Positions 40,720 to 51,754 of a stretch of DNA of 64,000 bases are shown in pieces (positions within the stretch are counted from its first letter, which is position 1; every line of letters starts with the position of its first letter). Made by a program: the position numbers and the translations under genes. This DNA comes from Apodemus sylvaticus. Taxonomy: Eukaryota; Chordata; Mammalia; Rodentia; Muridae. The notes beneath the pieces were generated by a model. The model saw nothing but the letters and a program-made list of their open reading frames with translations. It was not told the origin of the DNA and ran no database searches. The stretch lies in contig NC_067480.1 in NCBI RefSeq assembly GCF_947179515.1, positions 7,311,501 to 7,375,500 of the forward strand. Reading direction: 5' to 3'.

Positions 40720-41208
40720 TGGAAAGGAAGATCAAGGGCCTGGAAAGGGCAATTACGACCGTGTGCAAAGCTATGTGGACTGAACACGCAACCTAAATCC
40801 CTTAAGAGTCTATTGTGCTTTTTAGTTCTGGTGCATTCAGGGGCTTAGAGAGTCAGATCCTGAAGGATAAAGTAGGTTAAGACCCAAGGCAAACAGCAGT
40901 TAAATCCACCTTGAATCACATGGGATCCCAAGGGTCTGCACAGGCAAAAAAAATCTGTCAAAGTCAGAATGGGATGGCTACTCCAATGCCAGCCACCTGG
41001 ACTGAGCCCCTCTGAGTGCTGGGTTGTATGTTTGGAATTGTATAAGTCATATTCCCCTTGATACTACCAAAATATCTAAGACATACACACTTAGGAAGAG
41101 ACAAGATTCATTTCAGCCTGCAGTTTTGATGGTTTCTGGTATGTGATCGGTTGACTACATTCCTGGTGGGCCTGAAGAAGGGTAAACACATAACAGGAGC
41201 ACATGGTA
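40720..41208. other. Unique sequence, nothing recognised
   Basis: About 490 bp after the U2 fragment. No repeat was assigned. Confidence 0.3.
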
Positions 41209-41316
41209 GAGCTCAAACAGGTGATGAGTCTTCTAGGGTTGGGGAGCTCAAACAGGGTGATGCGTCTTCTAGGGTTGGGGAGCTCAAATAGGTGCTGAGT
41301 CTTCCAGTGCTGGGGC
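41209..41316. repeat. 36-bp tandem repeat, three copies
   Basis: Copies at 41209-41243, 41244-41279 and 41280-41316 share 'gagctcaaa-agg-tgatg' and 'gtcttctagggttgggg'. The third is most diverged. Confidence 0.9.
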
Positions 41317-41673
41317 ATGATTTAGCACACAATCACCATCTGGAACAATGTATTCTTGCCCTCTCAGAGTGTCTTGCTATTTTAGGCTAGGATCTGGGGA
41401 TATACTCAGCTGCCAGCCAGGCTGTGCTATCCTCACCTCCACTCTGAGTCAGCTGTTGGCAGAATTTGCCCATGGATCCCCCAGCATGGCAGCTGGGGTT
41501 TTTGTTTGTTTGTTTGTTTGTTTTTTGTTTTCATACCCATGGATGAGCGTTTGCCACTACTGCCGTGAATGTCTTTGACCACCTCTGACCTCTGCCATCT
41601 TTCTCCATGGGCCCCCATCGGGCCTTCCTGAGATAATCTCCAGTTTTTCATGAGATGACTCTATACTACTATA

Positions 41674-41800
41674 GTTTGGTTCTTAAAGTTCCCTGAAGGC
41701 TCCTGTGTTAAGGTTTGACGTCCAGTCCCAGCCAGCCATGTTATTGGAAGGTAGTGGAACCCTTAGATGTTTAAGTTTCTAGTAGCTTAAGTTTGGTCAG
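41674..41800 (+). mobile_element. Possible MLT1-like LTR fragment
   Basis: 'tactatagtttggttcttaa', 'gctcctgtgttaaggtttg' and 'ttattggaaggtagtggaacc' follow the opening of MaLR LTRs. Diverged. Confidence 0.4.
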
Positions 41801-42059
41801 CGTTGTGCGTGTGTGTCTGAAAGTCTAATTTACCTAACAGCTAAAAATTCTACATGGTGGTTGAATCCAGAAAACAAGAGGAGTTACATTCAGCCATATC
41901 CATGGCCACCTCCAGGTCTAGCCATGTCAGAGATCTGCAGGGGAGGGTCTACACCCGGAGAAGGAAGGATGGCAGGAAGGTAGCTTGAATAAAAATGTGC
42001 CCCATAGGGTCCTGTAGTTGATTGCTTAGTCACCAGTGGTCAGAGAGTCCCACTACTCT

Positions 42060-42392
42060 TTGATAGGATTAGAAGGATTAGGAGGTGTGGCCTTGGTAGA
42101 GGATGTCAGTATGGGGTGGGCTTTGAGGTTTCAAAACCCCATACCAGGCCCAGTCTCTCCCCCCTCCTCTGTCTCTCTTCTTCAGTCCTGCGCTCTGTCT
42201 GTCTGTCTGTCTGTCCTCTTATAGAACAGGATGTAGTTCTCAGCTCCACCTCTAGCATCACACAGATGTATCTGCGGCCATGCTAATAACAGACTAACCC
42301 TCCGGAACTGTAAGCGAGCCTCAGTTAAAGGCTTTCCCTATGAGTTGCCTCCATCATGGTGTCTCCTCACAGCAGCAGAACACTAGAGCAGC
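42060..42392 (+). mobile_element. MaLR-type LTR (family A), diverged
   Basis: 'ggattaggaggtgtggcctt', 'ctgcggccatgctaataac', 'ggaactgtaagcgagcctcag' and 'catggtgtctcctcacagca' in order. It contains a short (GTCT)n at about 42196-42214. Confidence 0.65.
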
Positions 42393-42439
42393 AGAAACAC
42401 AAGTCGGGGATTCACAGATCTTGGGTAAGATGCTCCCTG

Positions 42440-42727
42440 GATCTCAGGTGCTGAGTGACATATCCATATTCAAAATTACATATCCATACATTTGATTACA
42501 TTTGGAGGAAGAGCCTCGGTGAGGGCACACTATTAGGATTAGGTGAGGTCATAAGAATGGTGGGTATCATTAGTAGCGTTGTAAGCAAAGCAAGCTAGTG
42601 TTCTTCTCTGTCCCTCTGTGATTTCCTTCACCTTATTATAATGCACTAAGAAAGCCCTCCCCAGAAGATGGCCCAGTTTCCTTGGACCCTCCAGCCTCTT
42701 ACACCATGAGCTTAACAAACTTTTTTA
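42440..42727 (+). mobile_element. Old MLT1/MST-like LTR
   Basis: 'ggaggaagagcctcggtgagg', 'attaggtgaggtcataaga' and 'cttggaccctccagcctctt' follow the order of mammal-wide MaLR LTRs. The terminal AATAAA block is lost. Confidence 0.5.
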
Positions 42728-42849
42728 AAGAGACTTTTTAAATTAATTAATTAACTTTTTATACTCCATATTTTATTCCTCTCCACCCCCTGTCCACCCT
42801 CTGACTGTTCCACATCCGTACCTTCTCCCCACCCAGTGGGATCCAGCTC
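42728..42849 (-). mobile_element. L1 3' terminus, minus orientation
   Basis: A T/A-rich left end (42728-42760), then 'cattttattcctctccaccccc-gtccaccctctgactgttcc', the reverse of the rodent L1 3' UTR end. It directly faces the plus-strand L1 fragment that follows. Confidence 0.65.
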
Positions 42850-43275
42850 AAGGGGTGGTCCCAAGTCCTGACACTAATACTTAGGCTATGGGGCACTCAC
42901 TAAAAGGACGGAGCATGACCACACTCCGGAAGACCCAACAAGCAGCTAAAAGAGTCAGATGGAGATATTTGCACCCAACAAATGGGCAGAAGCAGCTGAC
43001 CCCTCTTATTGAATTAGGGAAGGCTAGAAGCTGAAGAGAAGGGCAATCCTGTAGGAGAACCAGCAGTCTCGTTTAATTGGGAGTCCCGAGATCTCTCAAA
43101 CACTGGACCACCAGGTGGCATATACCAGCTGATGTGAGGCCCCCAACACACATACAGTAGAGAACTGCTGGGTCTGTGTTCATTCAGAGATGATGCACCT
43201 AACCCTCAAGAGACTGGAGGCTCCTGGGAATTTAAAGGTCAGGAGGGGGTGAGGGGGTGGGGACATCCACTAACA
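42850..43275 (+). mobile_element. L1 3' UTR fragment, plus orientation
   Basis: 'acccaacaagcagctaaaag', 'gggcagaagcagctgacccc', 'accagcagtctcgtttaatt' and 'tgcacctaaccctcaagaga' in order, the rodent L1 3' UTR. It stops at the G-rich 'ggtgagggggtggggacatcc', before the true 3' terminus and poly(A). Confidence 0.75.
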
Positions 43276-43738
43276 AACCTTTATGATGAATACATTATCT
43301 TGAACATTTTTATGGCAACAGGAAGCAGGCTGAAACAGGTCGTGTAACAAGGAGGATGGTGACAATGAGGAGGACACAAAGTCACGCACAGGATGGCACT
43401 CAGCACCTACAGCTGTAGCAAAGGAACATCACAGCCAGGAGGGGAAGGTGCAGGCCAGCCTGCGGAACTTAGCCACCATGCCATGGCCTCTGCTCCTTAG
43501 GTCCGTGACCTAATTCCTAATTCTACTGGGGGAAGGTGGGGTCAAGACTGCTGCGGAACTGGTGTCTAATTAGTGAGGACTGAAGCAGGCGCATCCATGG
43601 GGCCGAAGACAACAGAAAAATCCTATTCCAGAAGCAGCAGGGAAAGCGGAGACCACGGAAGCTCCATGACCTTGCTCCCAGCCTTGACTGTACCAGAGAT
43701 GAGAGTTTCAACTGAAGAGATGCTAGTGAAGGCAGAGT
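43276..43738. other. Unique sequence, nothing recognised
   Basis: About 460 bp; no gene or repeat assigned. Confidence 0.3.
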
Positions 43739-43857
43739 ATGCTGCCCTGGCTGGCCTGCAACTCACTGTGTAGCCAGAGCTCTTCTCAAACTTGTGGTGA
43801 TTTATGTGCCTTTCCTTCTGGAGTGCTAGGACTGTAAGTGTGTGTCAGCATATCTGA
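43739..43857 (-). repeat. Degenerate B1-like SINE
   Basis: 'tgctgccctggctggcctgca-actcactgtgtag ... ctggagtgctaggactgtaagtgtgtgtcagca' keeps reverse B1 order but with many changes. Confidence 0.6.
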
Positions 43858-44723
43858 ACGAATAGATGCTTTTCTATTTGCCCCGATTCCAACAGCCTCA
43901 GTCTCCCGAACCTCTGGGCTGATTGTCCTCGGAGGCTGCCTCCTTCTGATATAGCAAGCTGTCCGCCTCAGCCTCTTCCTGGCGTTCATTTGCTTCTGCA
44001 GTTCCTGGGTCTCTGCCCCAGGGAAAGGTTGGTCTGGAAAGCTCTCAGACTCACTGTGACTCTGCCCCGGGAGTCAGTCTGTCTGTATTCTTGTCTCAGT
44101 GCCCTTCCTGTAAGTCATCCAGGAAGGGGCTCAGTCTGCATCCCCTCTAGAGATCGATGGTGCTAATGGTTTCTGGTCCATTAGAGGCAGAAGGCAAGTC
44201 AGCAGTGAATCACTTATGAGCTCAGCCAGGCTGGGTGTGGGGGGAAGAAAACCTTTGTCACAGGTCCTCTGACAGAGAGCTCCAGCCCACCCACAGTCCT
44301 TGTCCTTCCTCTTCCTAAGGACATGCCAACCCATGAAGCTATAGTGTAGATGTACTGACAGGGGTCCTCTCTGCAAAGACTGCAGGTGAGACAGGTTTAT
44401 TCACAGAGAACACTTTGCTCTGGGGATGAAGACTTGAAGGAGACACATGGGTGTGGTTCCATATCTTGTGCAGTGGTACCTGAAACTCTCTTCTCAGTAT
44501 GAATCAAACAATATGGCTCTTGAGAATCCCAGAAAGGATGCCTTATTCTGGAAAATGAGCCGCATGGCCAGTGAAGATTGCTTCTGCCCTTGTTGGATCT
44601 TACTGGAAGTACGCATGTCCCGCTGGGTCTTTTCCACAGGGAGCTCTGCCTCCTGGGCGCAGCTTCTCTGAGGGGCACATCATAGTACCCAGGCAGCCAA
44701 GAGCCTGTGCATTACATCATTTT
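43858..44723. other. Unique sequence, no gene recognised
   Basis: About 865 bp with overlapping short frames on both strands (44131-44678). No domain or splice context was recognised. Confidence 0.35.
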
Positions 44724-44793
44724 CAGGGATGTCATTAGTGGTAGAACACTTGCTTGGCATGCACGAGACCCTGAATTTGGGGATAAAAAAATA
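44724..44793 (+). repeat. ID element
   Basis: 'ttagtggtagaacacttgcttggcatgcacgagaccctgaatttgggg' followed by an A-rich tail: a tRNA-Ala/BC1-derived ID SINE, diverged. The only clear ID copy in the window. Confidence 0.82.
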
Positions 44794-44984
44794 TCCACCA
44801 AACAAATGCGTAGGTAAAAATATATTGCTGTATTTTCCTGTGTCCATATTTTAGCAGCAGTAATTTAGGCAAATTTCCATTTCTAATGGTAAGTGAACCA
44901 GCATCTCAACTGTGGCTGGGGATGATGGCAGAATAAAAGAGAAAGGGAAGAATTCCAAATATGTCTTCAAACCACACATAGGTG

Positions 44985-45183
44985 GGGGATTGGAGAGATG
45001 GCTCAGTGGTTAAGAGCACTGAGTGCTCTTCCAGAGGTCCTGAGTTCAATTCCAAGCAATCATATGATGACTCACAACCATCTGTAACGGGATTCAATGC
45101 CCTCTTCTGGTGTGTCTGAAGACAGTGACAGTGTACTCATATACATAATCAATCAATCAATCAATCAATCTAAAAAACCAAAA
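44985..45183 (+). repeat. B2 SINE with (ATCA)n tail
   Basis: Full B2 ('ggagagatggctcagtggttaag', 'ctgagttcaattccaagc', 'ttctggtgtgtctgaagacag'). Its tail carries about six ATCA/AATC units (45144-45170), then A-rich sequence. Confidence 0.95.
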
Positions 45184-45648
45184 ACCACAGGTGGATAAGC
45201 CCTGGCTTCCTGTTTTTGCTACCAGGTTAGAATCACATGGGCACATGCTCCATCTGTCAAGTGTAATTGGGGCTTTGATAGCTTGATTATAATTCCAGGA
45301 TTGCAGCCCAGCATGTGACTTTAGGCCATGCCTACTCCAAACGGATTGCTCTTCTCCTAAATCAAAACCAGTACACGTGGCTTTCTGCCTAAAGTGATCC
45401 CTATGCACCTACTGGTTGCTAAAAGGGAGCCAACCCTTTTCTGTTTGGTTGTTGACAGCCTTGTCTACAACATGAGTGCCCTCTAGAAACCTCTAGAACC
45501 TCAGCTCAGTGTGAGCATTAATCATTGAAATTTTTGTAAATAATGCATTTCCCCCAAAATGATTTGGATTTTGAGCAATAGTGTAATGACAAGCCCTGCC
45601 AGTGCTAAGCAAATAGAGCACACACACCTGTGCTTGAGCACACTTGTG
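45184..45648. other. Unique sequence, nothing recognised
   Basis: About 465 bp between a B2 and a B3. Confidence 0.3.
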
Positions 45649-45826
45649 TTTGACCTGTGTGACATTTGTGTGCCTAGTGCCTAAAGAGGCCAAACGAGGG
45701 CGTTGTAGCCCCTGGAACTGAAGTTACAGTCATTTGTAAGCGATCCACCATGTGGGTGCTGGGAATCGAATCTCAGACTTCTGAAGAGCAGCCAGTCATC
45801 TTGACCACTAAGCCATCATTCCAGGA
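45649..45826 (-). repeat. B3 SINE
   Basis: Reverse B3: 'gtgtgcctagtgcctaaagagg', 'cccctggaactgaagttacag', 'catgtgggtgctgggaatcg', ending 'gaccactaagccatcattccagg'. Confidence 0.85.
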
Positions 45827-46055
45827 CCTCAGCTGAGATTTTGATGGTGGTGGCTGAATGACTGGATTTCTGTGAGGAGGGTTGCCATCTGATAACGTGG
45901 ATCTTGTGGTTGTCAAACATGAGTTGTTTTTAATCTGTCTGTTTTTAAACTAAGACTCCCTGGAGAAACAGGAAGAATCAGTCAGAATCACTGAGTCTCT
46001 TAAACTCACTGTTTTAGGTGACCTAGACTTGACTTTCTACGTGTAACCAGAAATG

Positions 46056-46388
46056 TGTGTCTTAGTGCACTGTTGCCGTGAAGAGACACCATGACCAAGG
46101 CAAGTATTATAAGAGGAAACATTTAATTGACGCTTGCTACAGTTTCAGAGGTTTTGTCCATTATCACCAAAGCATATTGGCACCCTGTGCTAGAGGGGTA
46201 GCTGAGAGTTCTACATCCAGATCTGAAGGCTTTTGAAACTCCAAAGCCCAGCCCCCAGTGACACACTTCCTCCAGAAAGGCCAAACCCATTCCAACATTC
46301 TTCCTAATTCCTCTCAAGTAGTGCCACTTCCTGATGATCAAGCATCCATGTATGAGCCTATGGGAGCCATTCTCATTCAAACTAAACA
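46056..46388 (-). mobile_element. MaLR-type LTR (family A)
   Basis: 'tgtcttagtgcactgttgccgtgaagagacaccatgacc' through 'cacttcctccagaaaggcc' to 'ttctcattcaaactaaaca'. Complete but moderately diverged. Confidence 0.75.
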
Positions 46389-46575
46389 TGGGCTCTATAA
46401 GGTTGTGAGCAAGCTCAGGAAAGCTTGTGAACTTATGACCTTGAATTGACCATGCATAGGAATATGCACCCTCACAACCCAGTTCTTTTCTTCCTGTGGG
46501 TCATGATTTTTTTCTCTTTTCTTTTAGCTTCTGATGTACTTTTTGGCTTTGCACACAAATCCTTTTGCTATTTGC

Positions 46576-46947
46576 TGTGGTGGTTTGAGTGAGAATAGCC
46601 CCCCACCCCCACCCCATAGGCATACATGCTTAAATATTTAGGCCCCAGCTAGTGGAACTGTATGGGAAGGATTAGGAGGCGTGGCTTTACTGAAAGCTGT
46701 GTGTCATTGGGAGCCGGCTTTCAAAAGACTTGTGCCATTCCCAGTGTGGTTTTCTGCTTCCCTTGTGCACTGGGGTAGGAGCCCTTAACTACTGCTTCAG
46801 TGGAATGCCTGCTCACCTGACAGCTCCCATGCCCCTCCCCCACCCTGATGATGGGCTGTTATCCTCTGCTCCCCCAAATCCTTCTTTTTATAAGTTGCCT
46901 TGGTCATGGTGTTTTTATTCCATAGCTATAGAAAAATAACTAAGACA
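46576..46947 (+). mobile_element. MaLR-type LTR (family A variant)
   Basis: It starts 'tgtggtggtttgagtgagaat' and ends 'aaaaataactaagaca', with 'ggattaggaggcgtggcttt' and 'ataagttgccttggtcatgg' inside. Confidence 0.75.
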
Positions 46948-46959
46948 CCACAGTGTCTT

Positions 46960-47093
46960 AGTGCAGTGATACACTTGTAAGCCCAACACTTGGGAGGTAA
47001 AATTCAGGAGGATCAGAAGTTCAAGGACATCTTTGGATACTGGGCAAATTCTGTTCCATCTGGTCTGGAAGAGACTGTCTCAAGAACAAACAG
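46960..47093 (+). repeat. Degenerate B1-like SINE
   Basis: 'cacttgtaagcccaacacttgggagg ... ggaggatcagaagttcaagg ... gagactgtctcaagaaca' keeps B1 order. It directly follows the LTR end. Confidence 0.62.
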
Positions 47094-47144
47094 GAAATCC
47101 AGTTTTATACTTCTTTTCTTAATTCATAGTACTGTGGGTGTTTT

Positions 47145-47340
47145 TTTAATTTATTTTTTCTTTTTCATGTGTATGAGTATTTTGCCTGCATGTATGTGTG
47201 TCTGTGGACCATCTGTGTGCCTGATGTCTGAAGAGGTCAGAAGAAGCATCCCTGGCTGGAGTTATAGTTGTGAGCTGTCATGGGGTGCCAGGGACTGAGC
47301 CCAGAGCCTCTGCGAGAGCCGTGTGCGCTCTTCCCTGCCG
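47145..47340 (-). repeat. B3 SINE
   Basis: 'ttttcatgtgtatgagtattttgcctgcatg', 'gatgtctgaagaggtcagaag', 'ggagttatagttgtgagctg', 'tctgcgagagccgtgtgcgctc' in reverse B3 order. Confidence 0.82.
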
Positions 47341-48804
47341 AGCTGTGCTTCTATTCATCTGTTTTGGAAGCCATCACAATGGGCAGTTCTCACCCCATTG
47401 TTGTACAGAGAAGCCCCTCCTTGCACAGAGATCTGCTCTGCACAGATATTTCAGTCACCTGAAGATTCTGATTAATTCCCATCTGTCTCACATCTCATCA
47501 CTTAGACACAACCCTCATAATGACCGTCTATATTTGCTCTGCCCCAATGGGGCTAAACAGTTTAAATTTATCCTTTTCAGGGGTTTATTATTTTAGAAAA
47601 TGCTTAAAAAAGCAAACAAACCTTCTGCTCTTTAGCTCAAATGCAACTAACAGGAAAACAAAGAGCGGCTCACCAAGCTTTCCTGAAATCTATGTTAAAT
47701 AACTTTATTTGAACATAAACAAGGGAGACTGCTCCTCCCCCACCCCAGCCACCCTCCTCCTTGGGCTATTTCTGTAAGCCCTTTCAGCAGCATGATTTTC
47801 AGTTGCAACATATGCAGATTTCAAGTTTTTATTTCTTTCTTGGGGATAACTAGAAAAAGCACAAAATCAAGCTCAGAAATAGAAAAGACAGGCATTGTAA
47901 AAGAAACTCAGCAGGTCTGGCCTGGTGGCCCACGCACCTAGGGGACAGAAGCGGCCCCTCAGGAACTCAAGGCCGCCCGCCCTCTGCCACAGGGTGAGTG
48001 TGGAGCTTTGAGAGGAGTGGAGGGTGCAGTGTGGGCAGCACCGTGCCGGGTGACGAGATCTGCAGAGGAGTCATGGCACCCAGTGGGGTGTGGCCGGCAG
48101 CGGCTACATCAGCAAGATCAGTGAGGAATCAAAGATGGCGCCTTTTTTCAGTGGAAGAACATAATACAAAGAAAGACATGTGTTTTAGAATAAATGTAGT
48201 GCTGCAGGTTCTGTGGCCATGGGCAGTGCCGTGTCTACTGTACTTTGCCTCTGGGAGTTGTAGCAGGTGAGGACAGCATTCCCTCTCCTCCTCCTTACTT
48301 TTGGACCTTCTGTTTTGAATCTATACGGCAAGAACGTATTCATCTTCCATCTTCTCCATATTTCCCGAGTCATTCTACTATAGCAAAATGAATATTGAAA
48401 CATATAATATTCATTAATAATTTAATGTATAGCCAATATTTTCATTTGTTAATACACTACTTCATTAGGTAGGGGTTTTGTATCAATATTTTTTTAACTA
48501 CCTCAAATCCTTTCTAGAGCAGTGAGGAATCAGAACATCATGTGTTTCTGGGGTCTGGTAGCACTGTGGGGGTTCATTTAGTCTCAACGCTGCCAGCTCC
48601 CATCTTCCACCACAGGCTGTTTTGTAAACGCCCATCGGCCATCGTTAATTGATCGCAAGCTCTGTGAAGCTGAGAACCGCCCCATCCCACTTACCTCTGT
48701 CTCCAGCGCATGGGACCTGACTAATACTAAGTGCTCGTCATCAATGAACTGATATATGTTCTCATACAAATAAGCAGATGAACCATAAGTAAGCCCACTG
48801 TAAT
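47341..48804. other. Unique sequence, no gene recognised
   Basis: About 1.46 kb. A possible B1-like scrap at 47925-47985 is too short to call. The G+C-rich part near 48000-48140 has no CpG-island density. No exon is supported. Confidence 0.35.
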
Positions 48805-49290
48805 TTCATAAATTCTATGGCCTTGGAAGCTCTTATCCTCCCTTGGTAGGAATATAAGCTAATGGAGCCACTGTGGAAATCAGTTAGGCGGTTCTACCAA
48901 AAACTAAATATACAGCGAGCGACTGACCAAGCTTTACCCCTGGTTGATATTGACTGCGAGGCATGCAAGTCAGCATCTAACAGACACCTGCTCAGCTGTG
49001 TCTATTGTAGCTGTATTCTCAGGAGCTAAGCTGTGGGATCAGCATAGGAATCCATCAAAGGTGATGGGTAAAGAAAATGTGTTATGTGCACAGTGGTGTC
49101 TTGTTCAGTCACCAAGAGGAATGGAATTGCCATTTTTCAGGTAAATGGGTGAAATACAAGGTCATCAGATTAAAAGACATTAGTTAATCGAGTAAGACAA
49201 ATACTGTATTGTACAATGCAGCATTAAAAAAAAAAAGACTTGAAATCAGGGAGGTGTGATACTTGAGAGGAAGGGAACCATTGTGCGGAG
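48805..49290 (+). mobile_element. Decayed L1 3' fragment
   Basis: 'ccactgtggaaatcagttagg-cggttct', 'ggtaaagaaaatgtgttatg' and 'aggtaaatgggtgaaatac' echo the L1 ORF2 end ('...ctctggaaatcagtctggcgg...') in order, with many indels. The frame is destroyed. Confidence 0.5.
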
Positions 49291-49418
49291 CACGAGAGGT
49301 GATAATGGGGTAACAGGGATAAGATCAAATTAATGATACATGCATACAAGGATTGGTAGAGAAACCCATCATTTGGTATGATAATGTCTTAGTGAGGGTT
49401 TTGACCAAGGCAACTCTT

Positions 49419-49580
49419 TTTGTTTGTTTGTTTTTGGTTTTTTTCGAGACAGGGTTTCTCTATGTAGCTCTGGCTATCCTGGAACTTACTCTGTAGACCA
49501 GGCTGGCCTTGAGCACAGAAATCCACCTGCCCCTGCCTCCCAAGTGCTGGGATTAAAGGCATGCACCACCACTTCACAGC
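49419..49580 (-). repeat. B1 SINE nested in the LTR
   Basis: Reverse B1 with a (TTTG)n tail. Flanks 'aaggcaactctt' (49407-49418) and 'aaggcaattctt' (49581-49592) are its target duplication, made of LTR sequence, proving that it is younger than the LTR. Confidence 0.96.
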
Positions 49581-49800
49581 AAGGCAATTCTTATAAATGA
49601 CAAAATTTAATTGGGGCTGGCTTACAGGTTCAGAGGTTCAGTCCAGTATCATCAAGGCAGGAGCATGGCAGCATCCAGGCAGGCATGGTGCAGGAGAAGC
49701 TGAGAGTTCTACATCTTCATCTGAAGACTACTAGCAGAAGACAGACTTCCAGGAAGCTAGAATGATGGTTCTAAAGCCCACACCCATAGTGACACACCTA

Positions 49801-49880
49801 ACTCCAACAAGGCCACACCTGCTCCAACAAGGCCACACCTACTCCAACAAGGCCACATGTACTCCAACAGGGCAGCACCC
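49801..49880. repeat. 20-bp tandem repeat within LTR (four copies)
   Basis: Units begin at 49801, 49821, 49841 and 49861, each of the type 'actccaacaaggccacacct'. The last is diverged. It is the reverse complement of the motif amplified at 36063-36246. Confidence 0.92.
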
Positions 49881-49925
49881 TCTAATCATGCCACTCCCTG
49901 GGCTGAGCATATACAAACCATCACA

Positions 49926-50998
49926 GATAATAGAAAATTCTACCCAGGAGAAGATATATGCACAAGGAAACCCATGACCTTTAGTCAGACTGTTATACAT
50001 TTTTCATGCATTGAAGTATCATACTGTCCTCCACAAACATGTATAAGCATCATGGGCCAATTTGAAATATTAGTAGAAGTACTGCTTTCCTGTTGTACAC
50101 TAGAGTAATCAAAGGTAAGAATACTGCGCAATTTCAACAGAAGCTAGAAGAAAGGATTGTGAATGTTTTTTTATCATAAAGAAATGATAAGTGTTTGAGG
50201 AGACAGGAATGTTGAGCCTGGTTTGAACACTGCAGAATGTATACATGCATTAAACAGTCCATGTTACCCTGTTAACATGTACAACTTTAGGTGTCAACTT
50301 AAAATATAAAAACTTTAAATCTTAAGGGATATAAGTATAGATGAAAAGACAAGATTAGGCATCATCTTGACACCTTTTGAGAAAATAAGGTCGAAGAGTA
50401 ACTTCTAAACTTCACCCAGTTACAGTCTCTGTGCATGTCAAATACACGTGTCCTCAGAGTAAGCACTCAATGCTCCATTTTAACCTAAAAGAACGTTAAG
50501 TGTGAACCTCTCCACTGCATGCTGGAGCTGTTCAATATGAACCGGATTCTTCCTAGTATTGATGCCTAAAGATAAGACTCTGACTCAGATCAAGATGGAC
50601 AGGAGGTGGTCACTGTGGCAGGCATGTGTCTCACCCATGCATGCATCAAATGACTATGGGAAGGCCAAATACCTAAAACATTCCTGCTGGACAGGAGACC
50701 ACCTGCTGCTGCTGGCTGTGCTGTCTCCAATGCAGCAAAACCTTTTCACTTGATTCTAAATATATGGAAGATATGGTGTATTGAGTACATGTTTGTTAAC
50801 TCCCTCCAGCACTGGTCTGTAAATCCAGATTCTTTTCAACTTAAAATGGACTGGGCTCCAGTTCATCCCAGCAGAGGCTGGAAATGCCACACACTGTGCT
50901 GAATTGTGTAACCCAGCACCTAAGAGAGCATCACACTGATATCACTAGCCCAGGAAAAGACCAAAATTCAAGATTTGGAGTATGGTTTAGATAGGTTT

Positions 50999-51000
<2 letters not shown>
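49926..51000. other. Unique sequence, no gene recognised
   Basis: About 1.07 kb, AT-rich. The 83-codon frame at 49857-50108 starts inside the LTR and is not supported. Confidence 0.35.
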
Positions 51001-51002
<2 letters not shown>

Positions 51003-51087
<85 letters not shown>

Positions 51088-51103
51088 TATGTGTGTCTGT
51101 GTG
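51003..51103. repeat. Compound (CT)n(GT)n microsatellite
   Basis: About 33 CT units with one GT interruption, then about 14 GT units with minor interruptions. Confidence 0.97.
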
Positions 51104-51639
51104 AAGGTGAATCTCCTGCCAGTGCATTCACTGGAAGCCAACCAGCTCTCAGATCTACTTGTCTGACAGATATATTTGCATCTCACCTCTAGTTGACAAC
51201 CAACTTAAAGCTGAGTTCCATAGGAGCTCTAAATATAAATATTAAATAAAAGGTTACTGCTAATTGGGAATACAGATCATCAAAGTGTTGTGATGGCCGC
51301 ACACAAACAGATCAGCAGGAATCACTAGGATGTTTAGAAGTGAACCATAGTATGTGATGAGCTGGGCAGTCTAATCAGTAGAAAAATAAATGGCTTACGG
51401 GAATTTCCCCAGAAAAATCCCTTAAGGATGAACTTCACCATATTTGAATTATAGTAAATCCCAGTTGGGTTGGAAATATATGCTGGAAAGGAATAGAATC
51501 ACCCAGGTGTTCAGGGGTATAAGGGCAACTGTAGGTAAGGGAGGAACTTTACGTGTATGAGATTAAATGTCATGTCTATATCCTGGTGATAAGGAATGTG
51601 ACTGGCTCACCAGGGTCTGCAGTTCTCATCTCAGGAGAT
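51104..51639. other. Unique sequence, nothing recognised
   Basis: About 535 bp; AT-rich at 51220-51260. Confidence 0.3.
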
Positions 51640-51754
51640 TCAAAACCTTCTGTTGAACTCCTCAGACAACAGGCATACACATGCTACATGTGCACACATG
51701 CAGGCCAAATACTCACACACACATGAAAATAATAAATCTTTTTAAAAAAGAATA
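51640..51754 (+). repeat. B3-type SINE 3' part
   Basis: 'caggcatacacatgctacatg-tgcacacatgcaggccaaatac', then 'aaaataataaatctttttaaaaa': the 3' half and tail of a B3. Confidence 0.65.

Larger units (their letters stand above)
49385..49925 (-). mobile_element. MaLR-type LTR (family A) split by a B1
   Basis: The LTR starts 'tgtcttagtgagggttttg', is interrupted at 49419-49580, and resumes 'ttataaatgacaaaatttaattggggctgg' to 'atacaaaccatcaca'. Near its right end the 'ctccaacaaggccacacct' block is repeated. Confidence 0.82.
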
